A DNA stretch of 64,000 bases from Jingyaoa shaoxingensis (GTDB lineage Bacteria > Bacillota > Clostridia > Lachnospirales > Lachnospiraceae), in the NCBI RefSeq assembly GCF_014385005.1, contig NZ_JACRSZ010000010.1:1-64000 (forward strand), in the 5' to 3' direction. The notes below the pieces were generated by a model. The model was not told the origin of the DNA and ran no database searches. It saw nothing but the letters and a program-made list of their open reading frames with translations. Shown piece by piece: positions 26,804 to 36,439 of this stretch. The position numbers and the translations under genes were made by a program. Numbering within the stretch: the stretch's first letter is position 1; each line of letters starts with the position of its first letter.

Positions 26804-28150
26804 CTACTCTACTACCAGTCCCTGTCTTGTCATCACATCAATTACCTGATCTACATATTTTTCGCACAGTGCTTCCTCGGACGCTTCCACCATAACACGA
26901 ATGACCGGTTCAGTTCCACTCTCTCTTACCAGAATGCGGCCTTCATCACCCAGTTCCTTTTCCACAGACTGGATTGCTTCCACAACTGCCTGATTCTCAC
27001 GTGCTTCCTGCTTATCTGCCACTCTGACATTCTTCAGAAGCTGTGGATAGATCTTCACTTCTTTTGTCAGGGCTGCCAGAGACATCTTCTTCTCTGTCAG
27101 TACTTCCATAATCATCAGAGAAGTGAGGATTCCGTCTCCGGTTGTGGCATGCTTACTGAAAATGATGTGTCCGGACTGTTCCCCGCCCAGGCAGTGTCCG
27201 TTCTTCATCATATTTTCATATACATATTTATCCCCGACTGCTGTCTTTTCATACTCAATTCCTGCACGGTCAAATGCCTTATACAGTCCCAGATTAGACA
27301 TAACAGTCGTAACAACTGTGTCGTTTTTCAGACGGCCATTTTCTTTTAAATACTTTCCGCATACATAAAGAATCAGGTCTCCGTTTACCACTTCTCCGTT
27401 TTCGTCTACTGCGATACAGCGGTCAGCATCTCCATCGTAGGCAAATCCCACATCCAGCTTCTTATCTCTCACCATCTGCTGGAGAACTTCAATATGGGTA
27501 GAACCACAGTTCGTATTGATATTGGTTCCATCCGGCTCATTATTAATCACATAAGTCTTGGCACCCAGCGCATCAAATACACTCTTGGCAATGGAAGATG
27601 CACTTCCGTTAGCACAGTCCAGTCCGATGCGATAGCGCTTGAAAGATCTGGTTGCCAGAGAAATCAGATAACCGATATAACGGTTTCTTCCTGCCACATA
27701 ATCAACGGTACGACCTACATTCTCTCTGGTTGCCAAAGGCAGTTCTTCTGTCTCACCGTCGATGTATTTCTCAATCAGTTCTTCTACGCTGGCTTCCATC
27801 TTGTGTCCATGACCATTGATAATCTTAATACCATTGTCATAGAATGGATTATGGCTTGCAGAAATCATAATACCACAATCAAAATCTTCGGTTCGTACTA
27901 CATAAGAAACACTTGGTGTGGTGGTTACATGCAGCAGATAGGCATCTGCTCCTGATGCAGTCAGTCCCGCTACCAAAGAATATTCAAACATATAACTGCT
28001 TCTTCTCGTATCTTTTCCGATAACGATATTGGCCTTGTGATTTCTTCCGAAATACCATCCCAGGAATCTTCCCACTTTAAATGCATGTTCTACTGTCAGA
28101 TTTACATTTGCTTCTCCACGAAAACCATCTGTTCCAAAATATTTTCCCAT
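26804..28150 (-). CDS. glmM: phosphoglucosamine mutase
   Basis: Converts glucosamine-6-phosphate to glucosamine-1-phosphate for peptidoglycan precursor synthesis. The 448-residue protein has the catalytic serine in SASHNPFYDNG (Ser99), the metal loop DGDADR and the sugar motif GGEQSGHI. I chose the ATG at 28150, 8 bases after AAGGAG; the GTG at 28159 abuts that sequence. It follows prfA on the same strand. Confidence 0.96.
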   Translation of the reverse strand: MGKYFGTDGFRGEANVNLTVEHAFKVGRFLGWYFGRNHKANIVIGKDTRRSSYMFEYSLVAGLTASGADAYLLHVTTTPSVSYVVRTEDFDCGIMISASHNPFYDNGIKIINGHGHKMEASVEELIEKYIDGETEELPLATRENVGRTVDYVAGRNRYIGYLISLATRSFKRYRIGLDCANGSASSIAKSVFDALGAKTYVINNEPDGTNINTNCGSTHIEVLQQMVRDKKLDVGFAYDGDADRCIAVDENGEVVNGDLILYVCGKYLKENGRLKNDTVVTTVMSNLGLYKAFDRAGIEYEKTAVGDKYVYENMMKNGHCLGGEQSGHIIFSKHATTGDGILTSLMIMEVLTEKKMSLAALTKEVKIYPQLLKNVRVADKQEARENQAVVEAIQSVEKELGDEGRILVRESGTEPVIRVMVEASEEALCEKYVDQVIDVMTRQGLVVE

Positions 28151-28181
28151 TGTATTCACTCCTTAGATCTGAGTTTTATTT

Positions 28182-29255
28182 CTATTCCTCATTTAAGTTG
28201 GCAAGCTTTGCTGCCTGATCTGCCGCAATCAGACTGTCAATCAGTTCATCAATATCTCCATTCATAATGGAATCCAGTTTGTACAGTGTCAGCTTGATTC
28301 TGTGATCTGTTACACGTCCCTGTGGAAAGTTGTAAGTACGGATCTTCTCAGAACGGTCACCTGTACCGATCTGGCTTCTTCTCAGTTCAGCCTCTGCATC
28401 ATGTGCCTTCTGCTGCTCAATATCATACAGCTTCGCACGTAACAGAGCAAATGCTTTTGCCTTATTTTGAAGCTGGGATTTCTCCGTCTGGCTGTATACT
28501 ACAATACCGGTAGGATAATGGGTCAGTCGGACTGCAGAGTCTGTTGTATTGACACACTGTCCACCGTTTCCGGATGCACGCATAACGTCGATACGGATAT
28601 CCTTCTCATCAATGACAACATCCACTTCTTCCACTTCCGGCATCACAGCTACCGTGATGGTAGAAGTATGAATTCTTCCGCCGGATTCTGTCTCCGGAAC
28701 TCGCTGTACACGGTGAACACCACTCTCATATTTTAATTTGGAGTAAGCACCCTTTCCGGTAATCATGAAATTGACTTCCTTCATACCGCCGATACCGATC
28801 TCATCACAGTTCATCAGTTCCACTTTCCAGCGGTTCTTTTCTGCATATTTCACATACAGACGATACATCTCTGCTGCAAACAATGCTGCCTCATCCCCGC
28901 CTGCACCTGCGCGGATCTCCACGATAACGTTCTTATCATCGTTCGGGTCCTTTGGCAGAAGCAGAATCTTCAGTTCTCTTTCCAGTTCTTCGATTCGCTT
29001 CTTGGCATCAGACAGTTCTTCTTTTAACATCTCACGCATTTCTTCGTCGTTTTCTTCTTCCAGCATTGCTACTGAATCTTCTACTGTCTGTTTACAGTCT
29101 TTGTATTCTTTGTAAGCATCCACGATCGGCTGCAGATCACTCTGTTCTTTCATCAGCTTCTGAAAACGAGCCTGATTATTGGCAACTGTCGGTTCGTTCA
29201 GTTCATTTAATACTTCTTCAAAACGGATCAGCAGATCCTCCAGTTTATCAAACAT
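28182..29255 (-). CDS. prfA: peptide chain release factor 1
   Basis: RF1 reads UAA and UAG stops. The 357-residue protein has the PxT tripeptide (VPETES, residues 187-189) and the catalytic GGQ at 231-233. AAGGAGG precedes the ATG. It is followed in many bacteria by prmC, which methylates this Gln; here prmC lies immediately upstream in the transcript, 9 bases away. Confidence 0.97.
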   Translation of the reverse strand: MFDKLEDLLIRFEEVLNELNEPTVANNQARFQKLMKEQSDLQPIVDAYKEYKDCKQTVEDSVAMLEEENDEEMREMLKEELSDAKKRIEELERELKILLLPKDPNDDKNVIVEIRAGAGGDEAALFAAEMYRLYVKYAEKNRWKVELMNCDEIGIGGMKEVNFMITGKGAYSKLKYESGVHRVQRVPETESGGRIHTSTITVAVMPEVEEVDVVIDEKDIRIDVMRASGNGGQCVNTTDSAVRLTHYPTGIVVYSQTEKSQLQNKAKAFALLRAKLYDIEQQKAHDAEAELRRSQIGTGDRSEKIRTYNFPQGRVTDHRIKLTLYKLDSIMNGDIDELIDSLIAADQAAKLANLNEE

Positions 29256-29264
29256 AGTTCCTCC

Positions 29265-30101
29265 TTATTTTTTCAGACTTGCCAGCACGATCCGGTCCAG
29301 ACCTGCCAGGTCTTTTTTCACAGTTATATTCTGATATCCACACTCCTCCAACAGGCTGGTTACCGCACTGCCCTGCAGATATCCGATCTCAAACAGCAGC
29401 CAGCCCCCCGGCTGCAGATAATTCTTTGCTTCTTTCACAATCTTACGGTAAAAAAACAGTCCGTCTTCTTTTCCGTCCAGTGCCAGTATCGGCTCATGTT
29501 CCCGTACTTCCGGCTCCAGTCCCTGTATCACTTCACTCTCAATATAAGGCGGGTTGGAAACAATACAGTCAAATCTTCCATCGACAGATTCAAACAGATC
29601 TCCCTTCCAGAATGTTACATCTGCATTCAATTGTTCAGCATTTTTGCGTGCCACTTTCAGTGCTTCTTCTGAAATATCTGTTGCAAAACAGTGGCAACGA
29701 TCCTTCATCAGTTTCTGGATGCTGATAATAATGCACCCTGAACCTGTGCACACATCCAGAACGAAGTTCCCTGGTTTTATCTTCCTCAGTACTTCCTCCA
29801 CAAGACATTCCGTATCCTGTCTCGGAATCAGGACATGTTCATTTACACAAAAATTCAGTCCGCAGAATTCCTGTCGTCCGATAATCTGTTGAACCGGAAT
29901 CCGCTGTGCTCTTTTTTCAATGGCCTGTTCATACTGTGCCTTGAGTTCTCCCGGCATCTCCTCTGTCTGTTCAAGGAAATAATGTGCCCGGTCTATCTGT
30001 CCATATTCTTCCAGAAGAATCCAGGCATCCTGTCCGGCTTCTTCGATGCCACATGCTTTAAGCCTTGCGGTTCCTGTCTTTAATACTTCCTGCCAGGTCA
30101 T
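29265..30101 (-). CDS. prmC: release factor glutamine methyltransferase PrmC
   Basis: Methylates the GGQ glutamine of RF1 and RF2. The 278-residue protein has the SAM motif LDVCTGSGCIIIS near residue 118 and the catalytic NPPYIE motif near residue 189. Its start codon overlaps the stop of the DUF1385 gene (ATGA), and prfA follows. Confidence 0.95.
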   Translation of the reverse strand: MTWQEVLKTGTARLKACGIEEAGQDAWILLEEYGQIDRAHYFLEQTEEMPGELKAQYEQAIEKRAQRIPVQQIIGRQEFCGLNFCVNEHVLIPRQDTECLVEEVLRKIKPGNFVLDVCTGSGCIIISIQKLMKDRCHCFATDISEEALKVARKNAEQLNADVTFWKGDLFESVDGRFDCIVSNPPYIESEVIQGLEPEVREHEPILALDGKEDGLFFYRKIVKEAKNYLQPGGWLLFEIGYLQGSAVTSLLEECGYQNITVKKDLAGLDRIVLASLKK

Positions 30102-31156
30102 GCTGTCACTCCGTCACCCTGACAGGTGCTGTCTGCAGTTTTCTTTTCTGTTCCAGGGACGATAGTTTCTCCGACTACATATTCCTTCTCTACGATCTCG
30201 TAATTCGTTTCAAAATTCTCATTCAGGAACTTCTTCCAGTCAAACACTGCCTCTACAGAAGCAATTGCAACTTCCACCATATCCGGGCTCGGCTCTCTGG
30301 TTGTCATGTGCTGCAGTGCCATTCCAGGCTTACTGAGCAGTGCTACAAACTTATTTTCGCTGGTTCCAGCCAGACGGATAAATTCATAGGAAATACCTGC
30401 TACTACCGGAAGCAGCAGAATACGAATTCCAAATCCCAGTACTCTGGAGTCTACACGGATAAACATATGCAGAATGATACTGACTACCATAACAATCAGC
30501 AGGAAACTGGTTCCGCAGCGTTTATGCTCTCTGGAACTCTTCATTACATTCTCCACGTTCAGTTCCATGCCATGCTCAATGCAGTTAATGCATTTGTGCT
30601 CTGCGCCATGATACATAAATACTCTCTGTATGTCCTTCATTCTTGAGATCAGTGTGATGTATCCCATGAAAATTGCAATCTTCAGGGCACCTTCGAAGGC
30701 AGAAATCAGTGATGTGGAATCTGTCACTCTTCTTAATAAAAGAGACAGCAGATATGGCAGGATCATAAATACTGCAATCGCCAGTACCATGGAAAATGCT
30801 ACGGTAAATCCCAGTAGAATATCCATGCCCTTCTTGGTTCCCAGAAAATCATCAATCCTTTTTTCGAATTTAGACGTTTCTTTTTCCGGCTCTTCCTCTT
30901 CTTCATCATCAAAGAAGCCGGCTGAATACGTGAGTGTCTTCATGCCAAGAACCAGAGAATCCACAAAGTTAAATACACCTCTGATAAATGGCAGTCCCAA
31001 AAACTTTTTTCCTTTTATAAAGCCCGGTGACTCTGCTGTCTTCACAATAATCTCTTTATCCGGCTTGCGAACAGCTACCGCATAACGGTCTCCATTCTTC
31101 ATCATAACACCTTCCATGACAGCCTGGCCGCCGATTCCCGAACCCTTCACGCCCAT
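30098..31156 (-). CDS. DUF1385 family membrane protein
   Basis: The 352-residue protein has a GIGGQAVMEGVMMK start, characteristic of DUF1385, about four hydrophobic segments (such as ILLGFTVAFSMVLAIAVFMILPYLL and FLLIVMVVSIILHMFI) and the motif YHGAEHKCINCIEHG with its conserved His and Cys residues. Function is unknown. The gene sits between rpmE and prmC as in many Firmicutes. TAGGAGG precedes the ATG, and the rpmE terminator T tract lies just upstream. Confidence 0.88.
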   Translation of the reverse strand: MGVKGSGIGGQAVMEGVMMKNGDRYAVAVRKPDKEIIVKTAESPGFIKGKKFLGLPFIRGVFNFVDSLVLGMKTLTYSAGFFDDEEEEEPEKETSKFEKRIDDFLGTKKGMDILLGFTVAFSMVLAIAVFMILPYLLSLLLRRVTDSTSLISAFEGALKIAIFMGYITLISRMKDIQRVFMYHGAEHKCINCIEHGMELNVENVMKSSREHKRCGTSFLLIVMVVSIILHMFIRVDSRVLGFGIRILLLPVVAGISYEFIRLAGTSENKFVALLSKPGMALQHMTTREPSPDMVEVAIASVEAVFDWKKFLNENFETNYEIVEKEYVVGETIVPGTEKKTADSTCQGDGVTA

Positions 31157-31168
31157 TTTTTCCTCCTA

Positions 31169-31201
31169 GCAAAAAGGTTGAGATTTTCCAACCTCAACCT
31201 T
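31169..31201 (-). terminator. rpmE terminator
   Basis: Stem AAGGTTGAG / CTCAACCTT (9 bases, 10-base loop) followed by TTTTTGC on the minus strand. The T tract ends a few bases before the Shine-Dalgarno of the DUF1385 gene, so downstream genes depend on read-through or a promoter not recognised. Confidence 0.8.
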
Positions 31202-31216
31202 ACCTTACGCTTCTTA

Positions 31217-31420
31217 TTATGCTTTAATACCGTATTTCTTATTGAACTTATCAATACGTCCACGTGCAGCAGCGGATTTCTGCTGACCTGTATAGAATGA
31301 GTGGCATTTGGAACAGATTTCTACGTGGATCTCTTTCTTTGTAGATCCTGTTACGAATGTATTGCCACAGTTGCAAGTTACAGTTGCCTGATAATACTCA
31401 GGATGGATTCCTTCTCTCAT
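31217..31420 (-). CDS. rpmE: 50S ribosomal protein L31, zinc-containing type
   Basis: Ribosomal protein L31 of 67 residues. Start [20 protein letters not shown] and the later [12 protein letters not shown] supply four cysteines, so this is the zinc-binding (C+) paralogue. I chose the ATG at 31420, 6 bases after GAGGTG; a GTG at 31429 is inside that site. It has its own promoter and a leader of about 150 bases. Confidence 0.95.
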   Translation of the reverse strand: MREGIHPEYYQATVTCNCGNTFVTGSTKKEIHVEICSKCHSFYTGQQKSAAARGRIDKFNKKYGIKA

Positions 31421-31429
31421 GTCTTTCAC

Positions 31430-31574
31430 CTCTTATATAATATTTGTGAACTGCCTATGGGATACTCCCAATCCTTCCCGGCCAATGCTGCTCCTAATGT
31501 TTCCACAACAAGATATCCCGGGCTATCCCTGTAAGTCCCTACAGTTAAACTTATGGCATACTTATGCCAAGAAC
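31430..31574 (-). ncRNA. structured rpmE leader, candidate L31 autoregulatory element
   Basis: The transcribed leader of L31 contains several short stems: TTGGCATA/TATGCCAT near 31557-31574, CTGTA/TACAG near 31531-31546, and GGGA-GTA-TCCC near 31463-31473. Leaders upstream of rpmE are a known class of ribosomal-protein autoregulatory RNAs in several phyla. Whether this one matches a described motif needs a covariance-model search. Confidence 0.45.
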
Positions 31575-31580
31575 GAATGA

Positions 31581-31609
31581 ATTATATCATATCGTTCTCA
31601 CATTTGCAA
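31581..31609 (-). promoter_or_regulatory. rpmE promoter
   Basis: -35 TTGCAA, 17-base spacer and perfect -10 TATAAT on the minus strand, directly downstream of the rho stop. Confidence 0.85.
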
Positions 31610-31616
31610 TACCACT

Positions 31617-33029
31617 TTAAATATATTTTTGTTTTTTTATCAGCTGTACAAATTCCTTATTATCCTTCGTTCTCACAAACATATTCAGGATATTTTCTAC
31701 TGCTTCATCTGACTTCATGCCGTTTAATGCTTTTCGCATGATATAGACTGCTTCCTGTTCTTCCGGATCAAGAAGCAGGTCTTCTCTTCTGGTACCTGAC
31801 TTCGGAATATCGATAGCAGGAAATACTCTTTTTTCTGAGAGCTTACGGTCAAGAACCAGTTCCATGTTACCGGTTCCCTTGAACTCTTCATAAACCACAT
31901 CATCCATCTTACTTCCGGTATCTACAAGCGCTGTCGCCAGAATGGTAAGACTGCCGCCCTCTCTCATATTACGCGCTGCTCCAAAGAATCTCTTCGGCAT
32001 ATGAAGTGCTGCCGGATCCAGACCTCCGGAAAGGGTACGTCCGCTTGGCGGAACAACCAGGTTGTAAGCTCTTGCCAGTCTGGTGATACTGTCCAGAAGA
32101 ATCACTACGTCATTCTGATGTTCTACCAGTCTCTTGGCACGTTCAATTACCATCTCTGAAACACGCTTATGATGCTCTGCCTGTTCATCAAAAGTAGAAT
32201 ATACCACTTCCACATTTGTTCCCAGAATTGCTTCTTTGATATCTGTTACTTCTTCAGGACGTTCATCAATCAGAAGCACGATCAGATGCAGATCCGGATC
32301 ATGCTCCAGAAGTGACTGGGCTATGCTTTTCAGAAGTGTTGTCTTACCTGCTTTCGGTGGAGATACGATCATGCCTCGCTGTCCTTTACCAATTGGGGAA
32401 ATCAAATCCACAATACGCATGGACACTTCTTTACTGCCACGTTCTACGCGAAGACGCTGATTCGGAAAAATAGGCGTCATGTCTTCAAAATTGTAACGTT
32501 TTACCGCTTCGGATGGCTGCATTCCATTGATACCTGTCAGATATAGCAGTGCACTGAACTTCTCCTGTACAGTCTTCACACGGGTATTTCCTTCAATAAT
32601 GTCACCAGTCTTCAGTCCAAACTTGCGAATCTGCGATGGTGAAACATAGACATCATTTTCTCCTGGCAAATAGTGATTACTTCTGATAAATCCATATCCA
32701 TCAGGCAGGACTTCCAGAATTCCACTTACGCGGATTCCACTATCCAGCTGGCTCATATCCAGTGCAGGCTTGTCCTCTGCATTTTTCTCTGTCTGTACGT
32801 CCTGATGTGTTGCTCTCTCTGCCACTCTGTCAGACTGTTTTTCCTCTGTTCTTTCTTTTGGCGCCGCTTTTTCTTCTATAACTTCTTTCTGAGCTTCCTT
32901 TTGGTCTTCCTCCAGCATCAGCTCTACTACTTCTCCTTTGCGCATTCCGCTGCTTACTCTTAATCCTCTTGATTTTGCAATTTTTTTCAATTCAGCAGCA
33001 GGAAGAGATTCATACTGTTCTCTTGTCAT
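31617..33029 (-). CDS. rho: transcription termination factor Rho
   Basis: Hexameric RNA helicase that ends transcription. The 470-residue protein has an N-terminal Rho_N motif ([20 protein letters not shown]), a charged insertion of about 60 residues rich in Glu, Lys and Gln (about 45-90), the RNA-binding domain ([15 protein letters not shown]), Walker [11 protein letters not shown] and Walker [17 protein letters not shown]. The charged insertion is common in clostridial Rho. Confidence 0.97.
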   Translation of the reverse strand: MTREQYESLPAAELKKIAKSRGLRVSSGMRKGEVVELMLEEDQKEAQKEVIEEKAAPKERTEEKQSDRVAERATHQDVQTEKNAEDKPALDMSQLDSGIRVSGILEVLPDGYGFIRSNHYLPGENDVYVSPSQIRKFGLKTGDIIEGNTRVKTVQEKFSALLYLTGINGMQPSEAVKRYNFEDMTPIFPNQRLRVERGSKEVSMRIVDLISPIGKGQRGMIVSPPKAGKTTLLKSIAQSLLEHDPDLHLIVLLIDERPEEVTDIKEAILGTNVEVVYSTFDEQAEHHKRVSEMVIERAKRLVEHQNDVVILLDSITRLARAYNLVVPPSGRTLSGGLDPAALHMPKRFFGAARNMREGGSLTILATALVDTGSKMDDVVYEEFKGTGNMELVLDRKLSEKRVFPAIDIPKSGTRREDLLLDPEEQEAVYIMRKALNGMKSDEAVENILNMFVRTKDNKEFVQLIKKQKYI

Positions 33030-33166
33030 TTCAGTTTTGTCCTTTCTACTTTCTGTCTCAGCTTATCTATGCCTTGCTGTGATTTTGCCTTCTAATCTTC
33101 GATTTTGTGTCTATCATGGGTTCCTGTCGAATTGACTTGAAATTAATCAGATACATGAATGGACAT

Positions 33167-33195
33167 AATATAACATATTTTTTTTAAAATTGCAA
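33167..33195 (-). promoter_or_regulatory. rho promoter
   Basis: -35 TTGCAA, 17-base spacer, -10 TATATT on the minus strand, giving a leader of roughly 130 bases before rho. Confidence 0.65.
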
Positions 33196-33209
33196 GACCC
33201 GCTCCATTT

Positions 33210-33569
33210 TCAGGACAGGATTCCCCCCAGCATTCCACCACCCAGACACAGGGCAAAAGTCATCAAAAGCTGCCCCGGTCCAGACTGAATTCCACCGGAA
33301 CATACTGACGCCAGTAAGAGAAACAGATAATAGCACACACCTGCTGCCATTCCCCATAACAACCTCTTTTTTCTTATTCCTTTGCCTGCCACAAATCCAC
33401 AGACAAAACTTCCCAGCACATAAATTACCTGTATTCCAGCCAGAACCATGCTTTCTTCCGGTTCCATCTGAAACAGCAGAAATGCTACCAGTAAAAGAGC
33501 GCCGCCGGTAATCGCATATGCCAGCAGCAGGGATTTTATTATAATCCTGAGTTCTGTCCGTACTTTCAT
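33210..33569 (-). CDS. TIGR04086-type small membrane protein
   Basis: A 119-residue protein with four hydrophobic helices (for example LLLAYAITGGALLLVAFLLF and GIQVIYVLGSFVCGFVAGKG), matching the TIGR04086 (YrzE-like) family. The role is unknown. AAGAGGAA precedes the ATG. It lies upstream of rho on the same strand. Confidence 0.8.
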   Translation of the reverse strand: MKVRTELRIIIKSLLLAYAITGGALLLVAFLLFQMEPEESMVLAGIQVIYVLGSFVCGFVAGKGIRKKRLLWGMAAGVCYYLFLLLASVCSGGIQSGPGQLLMTFALCLGGGMLGGILS

Positions 33570-33639
33570 ACCTTATTCCTCTTTTCTAATTTTTTATGAT
33601 AATATATATGCCGTTCTTTTTAATATATGTTTCTTCTTA

Positions 33640-33668
33640 TTGAATTTTTATCAGAAATAGGTTATGAT
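33640..33668 (+). promoter_or_regulatory. promoter of the CNNM/CBS membrane protein gene
   Basis: -35 TTGAAT, 17-base spacer, -10 TATGAT on the plus strand, about 37 bases before the start codon. Confidence 0.7.
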
Positions 33669-33704
33669 GTCGGATAAGAATATTATACGATTGGAGATGA
33701 TGAA

Positions 33705-34997
33705 TTGAATTCCAGTGACCCCGCCATAGTTGGTGTAATCATTGTATTGATTCTGCTCTCTGCCTTTTTTTCATCTGCAGAGACTGCACTTACTACGGTA
33801 AACAAAATTAAGATTATGACACTTGCTGAGGAAGGCAACCGCAGGGCATCCACCCTGTTGAAGGTGATTGAGAACCCCGGTAAAATGCTGGGAGCAATCC
33901 TGATTGGCAATAATATCGTCAATCTGTTTGCCTCTTCCCTGACCACTACACTCGCCCTTCATATTTTTAACAGTATCGGCGTGAGTATCTGTACTGGTAT
34001 CCTGACTTTGGTTATTCTGATATTCGGAGAGATTTCTCCGAAAACTCTGGCTGCTGCCTATTCAGAAAAACTTGCACTTGCCTATGCCGGTGTGATCTAT
34101 GCACTGATGACAGTGATGACGCCTTTTATCTTTATAACGAACGCACTGTCTCATCTGTTTTTAAAACTGTTTCATATTGACCCGAATAAGCGTAACGATG
34201 TCATTACTGAAAATGAGCTTCGTACCTATGTCAACGTAAGCCATGAAGACGGCGAGATTGAACAGGATGAAAAACAGATGATCTATAATGTATTTGATCT
34301 GGATGACACACAGGCAAAAGATATCATGGTGCCCCGTGTAGATATGGTTGCTATTGATATCAATGCTTCCTTTCAGGAGCTTCTGGAGATTTACCGTCAG
34401 GAAAAGTTCACCAGATATCCTGTATATGAGGGAAGTAACGATAATGTAATTGGTGTTTTGAATATTAAAGATCTGCTGCTTTGCGGCACTTCAGATTTTT
34501 CCCTAAGAGAACATATCCGCGAACCTTATTTCACTTATGAATTTAAGAACACCGCGGAACTTCTGGATGAGATGCGAAAAGACTCCATTAATTTCACGAT
34601 TGTTCTGGATGAATACGGTGCTACCGTGGGACTGATTACTCTGGAAGACCTTCTGGAAGAGATCGTCGGAGAGATCCGTGATGAGTACGATAATGATGAA
34701 GCTGATCTGATCAAAGAGATTTCTGATCATGAATATCTGATTGAAGGATCCATGAAGCTGGATGATATCAATGATGCGCTGCATCTAGATGATCTGGATC
34801 TTGCGCTGGAATCAGAAGACTATGATTCTATTGGCGGATATATTATTGAACAGCTTGATCACCTGCCTGAACTTCATGAAGGTATCACAACTGCTTCAGG
34901 CATCCGGCTGGTGGTAGATAAAATGGATAAGAACCGTATCGATAAAGTACATATGTACTTACCCAAAAATGTGATACGCAAAGAGAGCGAATCCTGA
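33705..34997 (+). CDS. CNNM/HlyC-CorC family transporter with CBS pair
   Basis: The 430-residue protein has a DUF21/CNNM membrane domain (about 1-180, three to four helices, with FFSSAETALTTV and FGEISPKTLAA), a CBS pair (about 200-330, IMVPRVDMVAI and EYGATVGLITLEDLLEEIVGEI) and a CorC_HlyC C-terminal domain. Related proteins move magnesium or other cations, though many are called hemolysins. The start is TTG with GGAG 8 bases upstream. A three-codon ORF (ATG ATG AAT TGA) ends across this TTG. Confidence 0.9.
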   Translation: MNSSDPAIVGVIIVLILLSAFFSSAETALTTVNKIKIMTLAEEGNRRASTLLKVIENPGKMLGAILIGNNIVNLFASSLTTTLALHIFNSIGVSICTGILTLVILIFGEISPKTLAAAYSEKLALAYAGVIYALMTVMTPFIFITNALSHLFLKLFHIDPNKRNDVITENELRTYVNVSHEDGEIEQDEKQMIYNVFDLDDTQAKDIMVPRVDMVAIDINASFQELLEIYRQEKFTRYPVYEGSNDNVIGVLNIKDLLLCGTSDFSLREHIREPYFTYEFKNTAELLDEMRKDSINFTIVLDEYGATVGLITLEDLLEEIVGEIRDEYDNDEADLIKEISDHEYLIEGSMKLDDINDALHLDDLDLALESEDYDSIGGYIIEQLDHLPELHEGITTASGIRLVVDKMDKNRIDKVHMYLPKNVIRKESES

Positions 34998-35018
34998 TGG
35001 ATCCGCTCTCTTTCTTTT
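34983..35018 (+). terminator. terminator between convergent genes
   Basis: Stem GAGAGCGAATCC / GGATCCGCTCTC with one mismatch and a 4-base loop, followed by TTTCTTTT on the plus strand. The CNNM gene's stop codon TGA lies in the loop. It could also serve rnfB on the other strand, though the T tract there is short. Confidence 0.85.
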
Positions 35019-35033
35019 ACTCACACTTCTTAA

Positions 35034-35840
35034 TTAAAGCTCTCTCATGCGGATAACTTTTGCAGGACACTTCTCTGCACATTTTCCACATTTCACACAC
35101 TTGCTCTGATCTATCACTGCTACATTACCTTCCATGGTAATAGCTTCGTGTTCACACTGTTTCACACAGGCTGTACAACCAAGACATCCTGCGCTGCAGG
35201 CTTCTTTTACTGCCTTTCCTTTTTCCTGGGAGCTACACTGTACCACATATACAGAGCTGTCTGGAATCAGGCAGATCAGTCCGTTCGGACATACCTTTGC
35301 ACAGGCACCACAGCCCACACATTTGGATCTGTCTACTTTCGCCACACCATTTACTACATGGATCGCATCAAACTGACAGGCTGATACACAGGAACCAAAC
35401 CCCATACATCCGTGGGTACATTTCTTCGTTCCTCTTCCCGGAACCACTGCTGCTGTACGACAGTCTTTGATTCCGAAATAGTTGCATTTTTCCTGTGCAG
35501 AATCACAGTCACCTGCACATTTTACAAATGCCACCTGCTTCTCTGCAACTGATACTTCAACACCAAGGATGGCACTGATTTTTGCTGCTACAGGCGCTCC
35601 GCCCACCGGACACTGATTCGCCGGTGCTTCGCCCTTCGCAATTGCAGCTGCCAGCCCGTCACAGCCTGGGAAGCCACAGCCTCCACAGTTGTTACCTGGC
35701 AGTTCTGCACGGATTGCCACTTCTTTTTCATCTACTTCTACCTTGAATTTTTCACCGGCTGTCACCAGGAGAAATCCAACGATAATACCTACTACCCCGA
35801 CAACAAGAGCAGCCAGGATAATTGCTGTAATACTACTCAT
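35034..35840 (-). CDS. rnfB: Rnf complex subunit RnfB
   Basis: Iron-sulfur subunit that receives electrons from ferredoxin. The 268-residue protein has an N-terminal membrane helix, a [4Fe-4S] domain with Cys52, Cys55, Cys60 and Cys77 (NCGGCGFPGC...QCPVGG), then several ferredoxin-type cluster motifs (CVGCGACAKVCP, CLGCTACVKQC, CVKCGKCAEKCP). It is the last gene of rnfC-D/G-E-A-B. Confidence 0.95.
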   Translation of the reverse strand: MSSITAIILAALVVGVVGIIVGFLLVTAGEKFKVEVDEKEVAIRAELPGNNCGGCGFPGCDGLAAAIAKGEAPANQCPVGGAPVAAKISAILGVEVSVAEKQVAFVKCAGDCDSAQEKCNYFGIKDCRTAAVVPGRGTKKCTHGCMGFGSCVSACQFDAIHVVNGVAKVDRSKCVGCGACAKVCPNGLICLIPDSSVYVVQCSSQEKGKAVKEACSAGCLGCTACVKQCEHEAITMEGNVAVIDQSKCVKCGKCAEKCPAKVIRMREL

Positions 35841-35852
35841 TTTCCTTCCTCC

Positions 35853-36428
35853 TTAGATCAGACCTGCAAAACCATTAAAAGCTATTGCCATCAGCGCTGC
35901 CGTAAACAATACAATCGGCATTCCCTGTAATGGTTTGATGATGGTGTTATCCGCATTTCTCTCACGGATACCTGCCATGATTACGATCGCAATGGTAAAT
36001 CCTACAGATGTACCGATACCATTCACTACGCTGGTTACAAAATCATATTCTTTCTGTACATTTGTCAGGGCAACACCCAGAACCGCACAGTTCGTTGTGA
36101 TCAGTGGCAGGTACACACCCAGTGCATTGTACAGTGCCGGGCTGGATTTCTTTAAGAACATCTCTACAAACTGTACCAGACCGGCAATAACCAAAATAAA
36201 TACAATAGTCTGCAGGTATTCCAGATTGAACGGAACCAGTACCAGACTGTAAATCAGGCTTGCCACTGCTGACGCAATGGTAATAACAAAGATAACTGCA
36301 AGTCCCATACTTGCTGCGGTCTTTACCTGCTTGGAAACTCCAAGGAACGGACAAAGACCGTAGAACTGGCTAAGCACGACGTTATTTACCAATGCTGCGC
36401 CAACTAATACCAAAATCATTTCTGACAT
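35853..36428 (-). CDS. rnfA: Rnf complex subunit RnfA
   Basis: Integral membrane subunit of 191 residues with about six helices (NNVVLSQFYGLCPFLGVSKQ near the N-terminus; TTNCAVLGVALTN midway). The conserved Cys residues in FYGLCPF and TTNCAVLG fit the membrane iron-sulfur site described for NqrD/E and RnfA/E. AGGAGG precedes the ATG. Confidence 0.95.
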   Translation of the reverse strand: MSEMILVLVGAALVNNVVLSQFYGLCPFLGVSKQVKTAASMGLAVIFVITIASAVASLIYSLVLVPFNLEYLQTIVFILVIAGLVQFVEMFLKKSSPALYNALGVYLPLITTNCAVLGVALTNVQKEYDFVTSVVNGIGTSVGFTIAIVIMAGIRERNADNTIIKPLQGMPIVLFTAALMAIAFNGFAGLI

Positions 36429-36439
36429 GTCTCTTCCTC

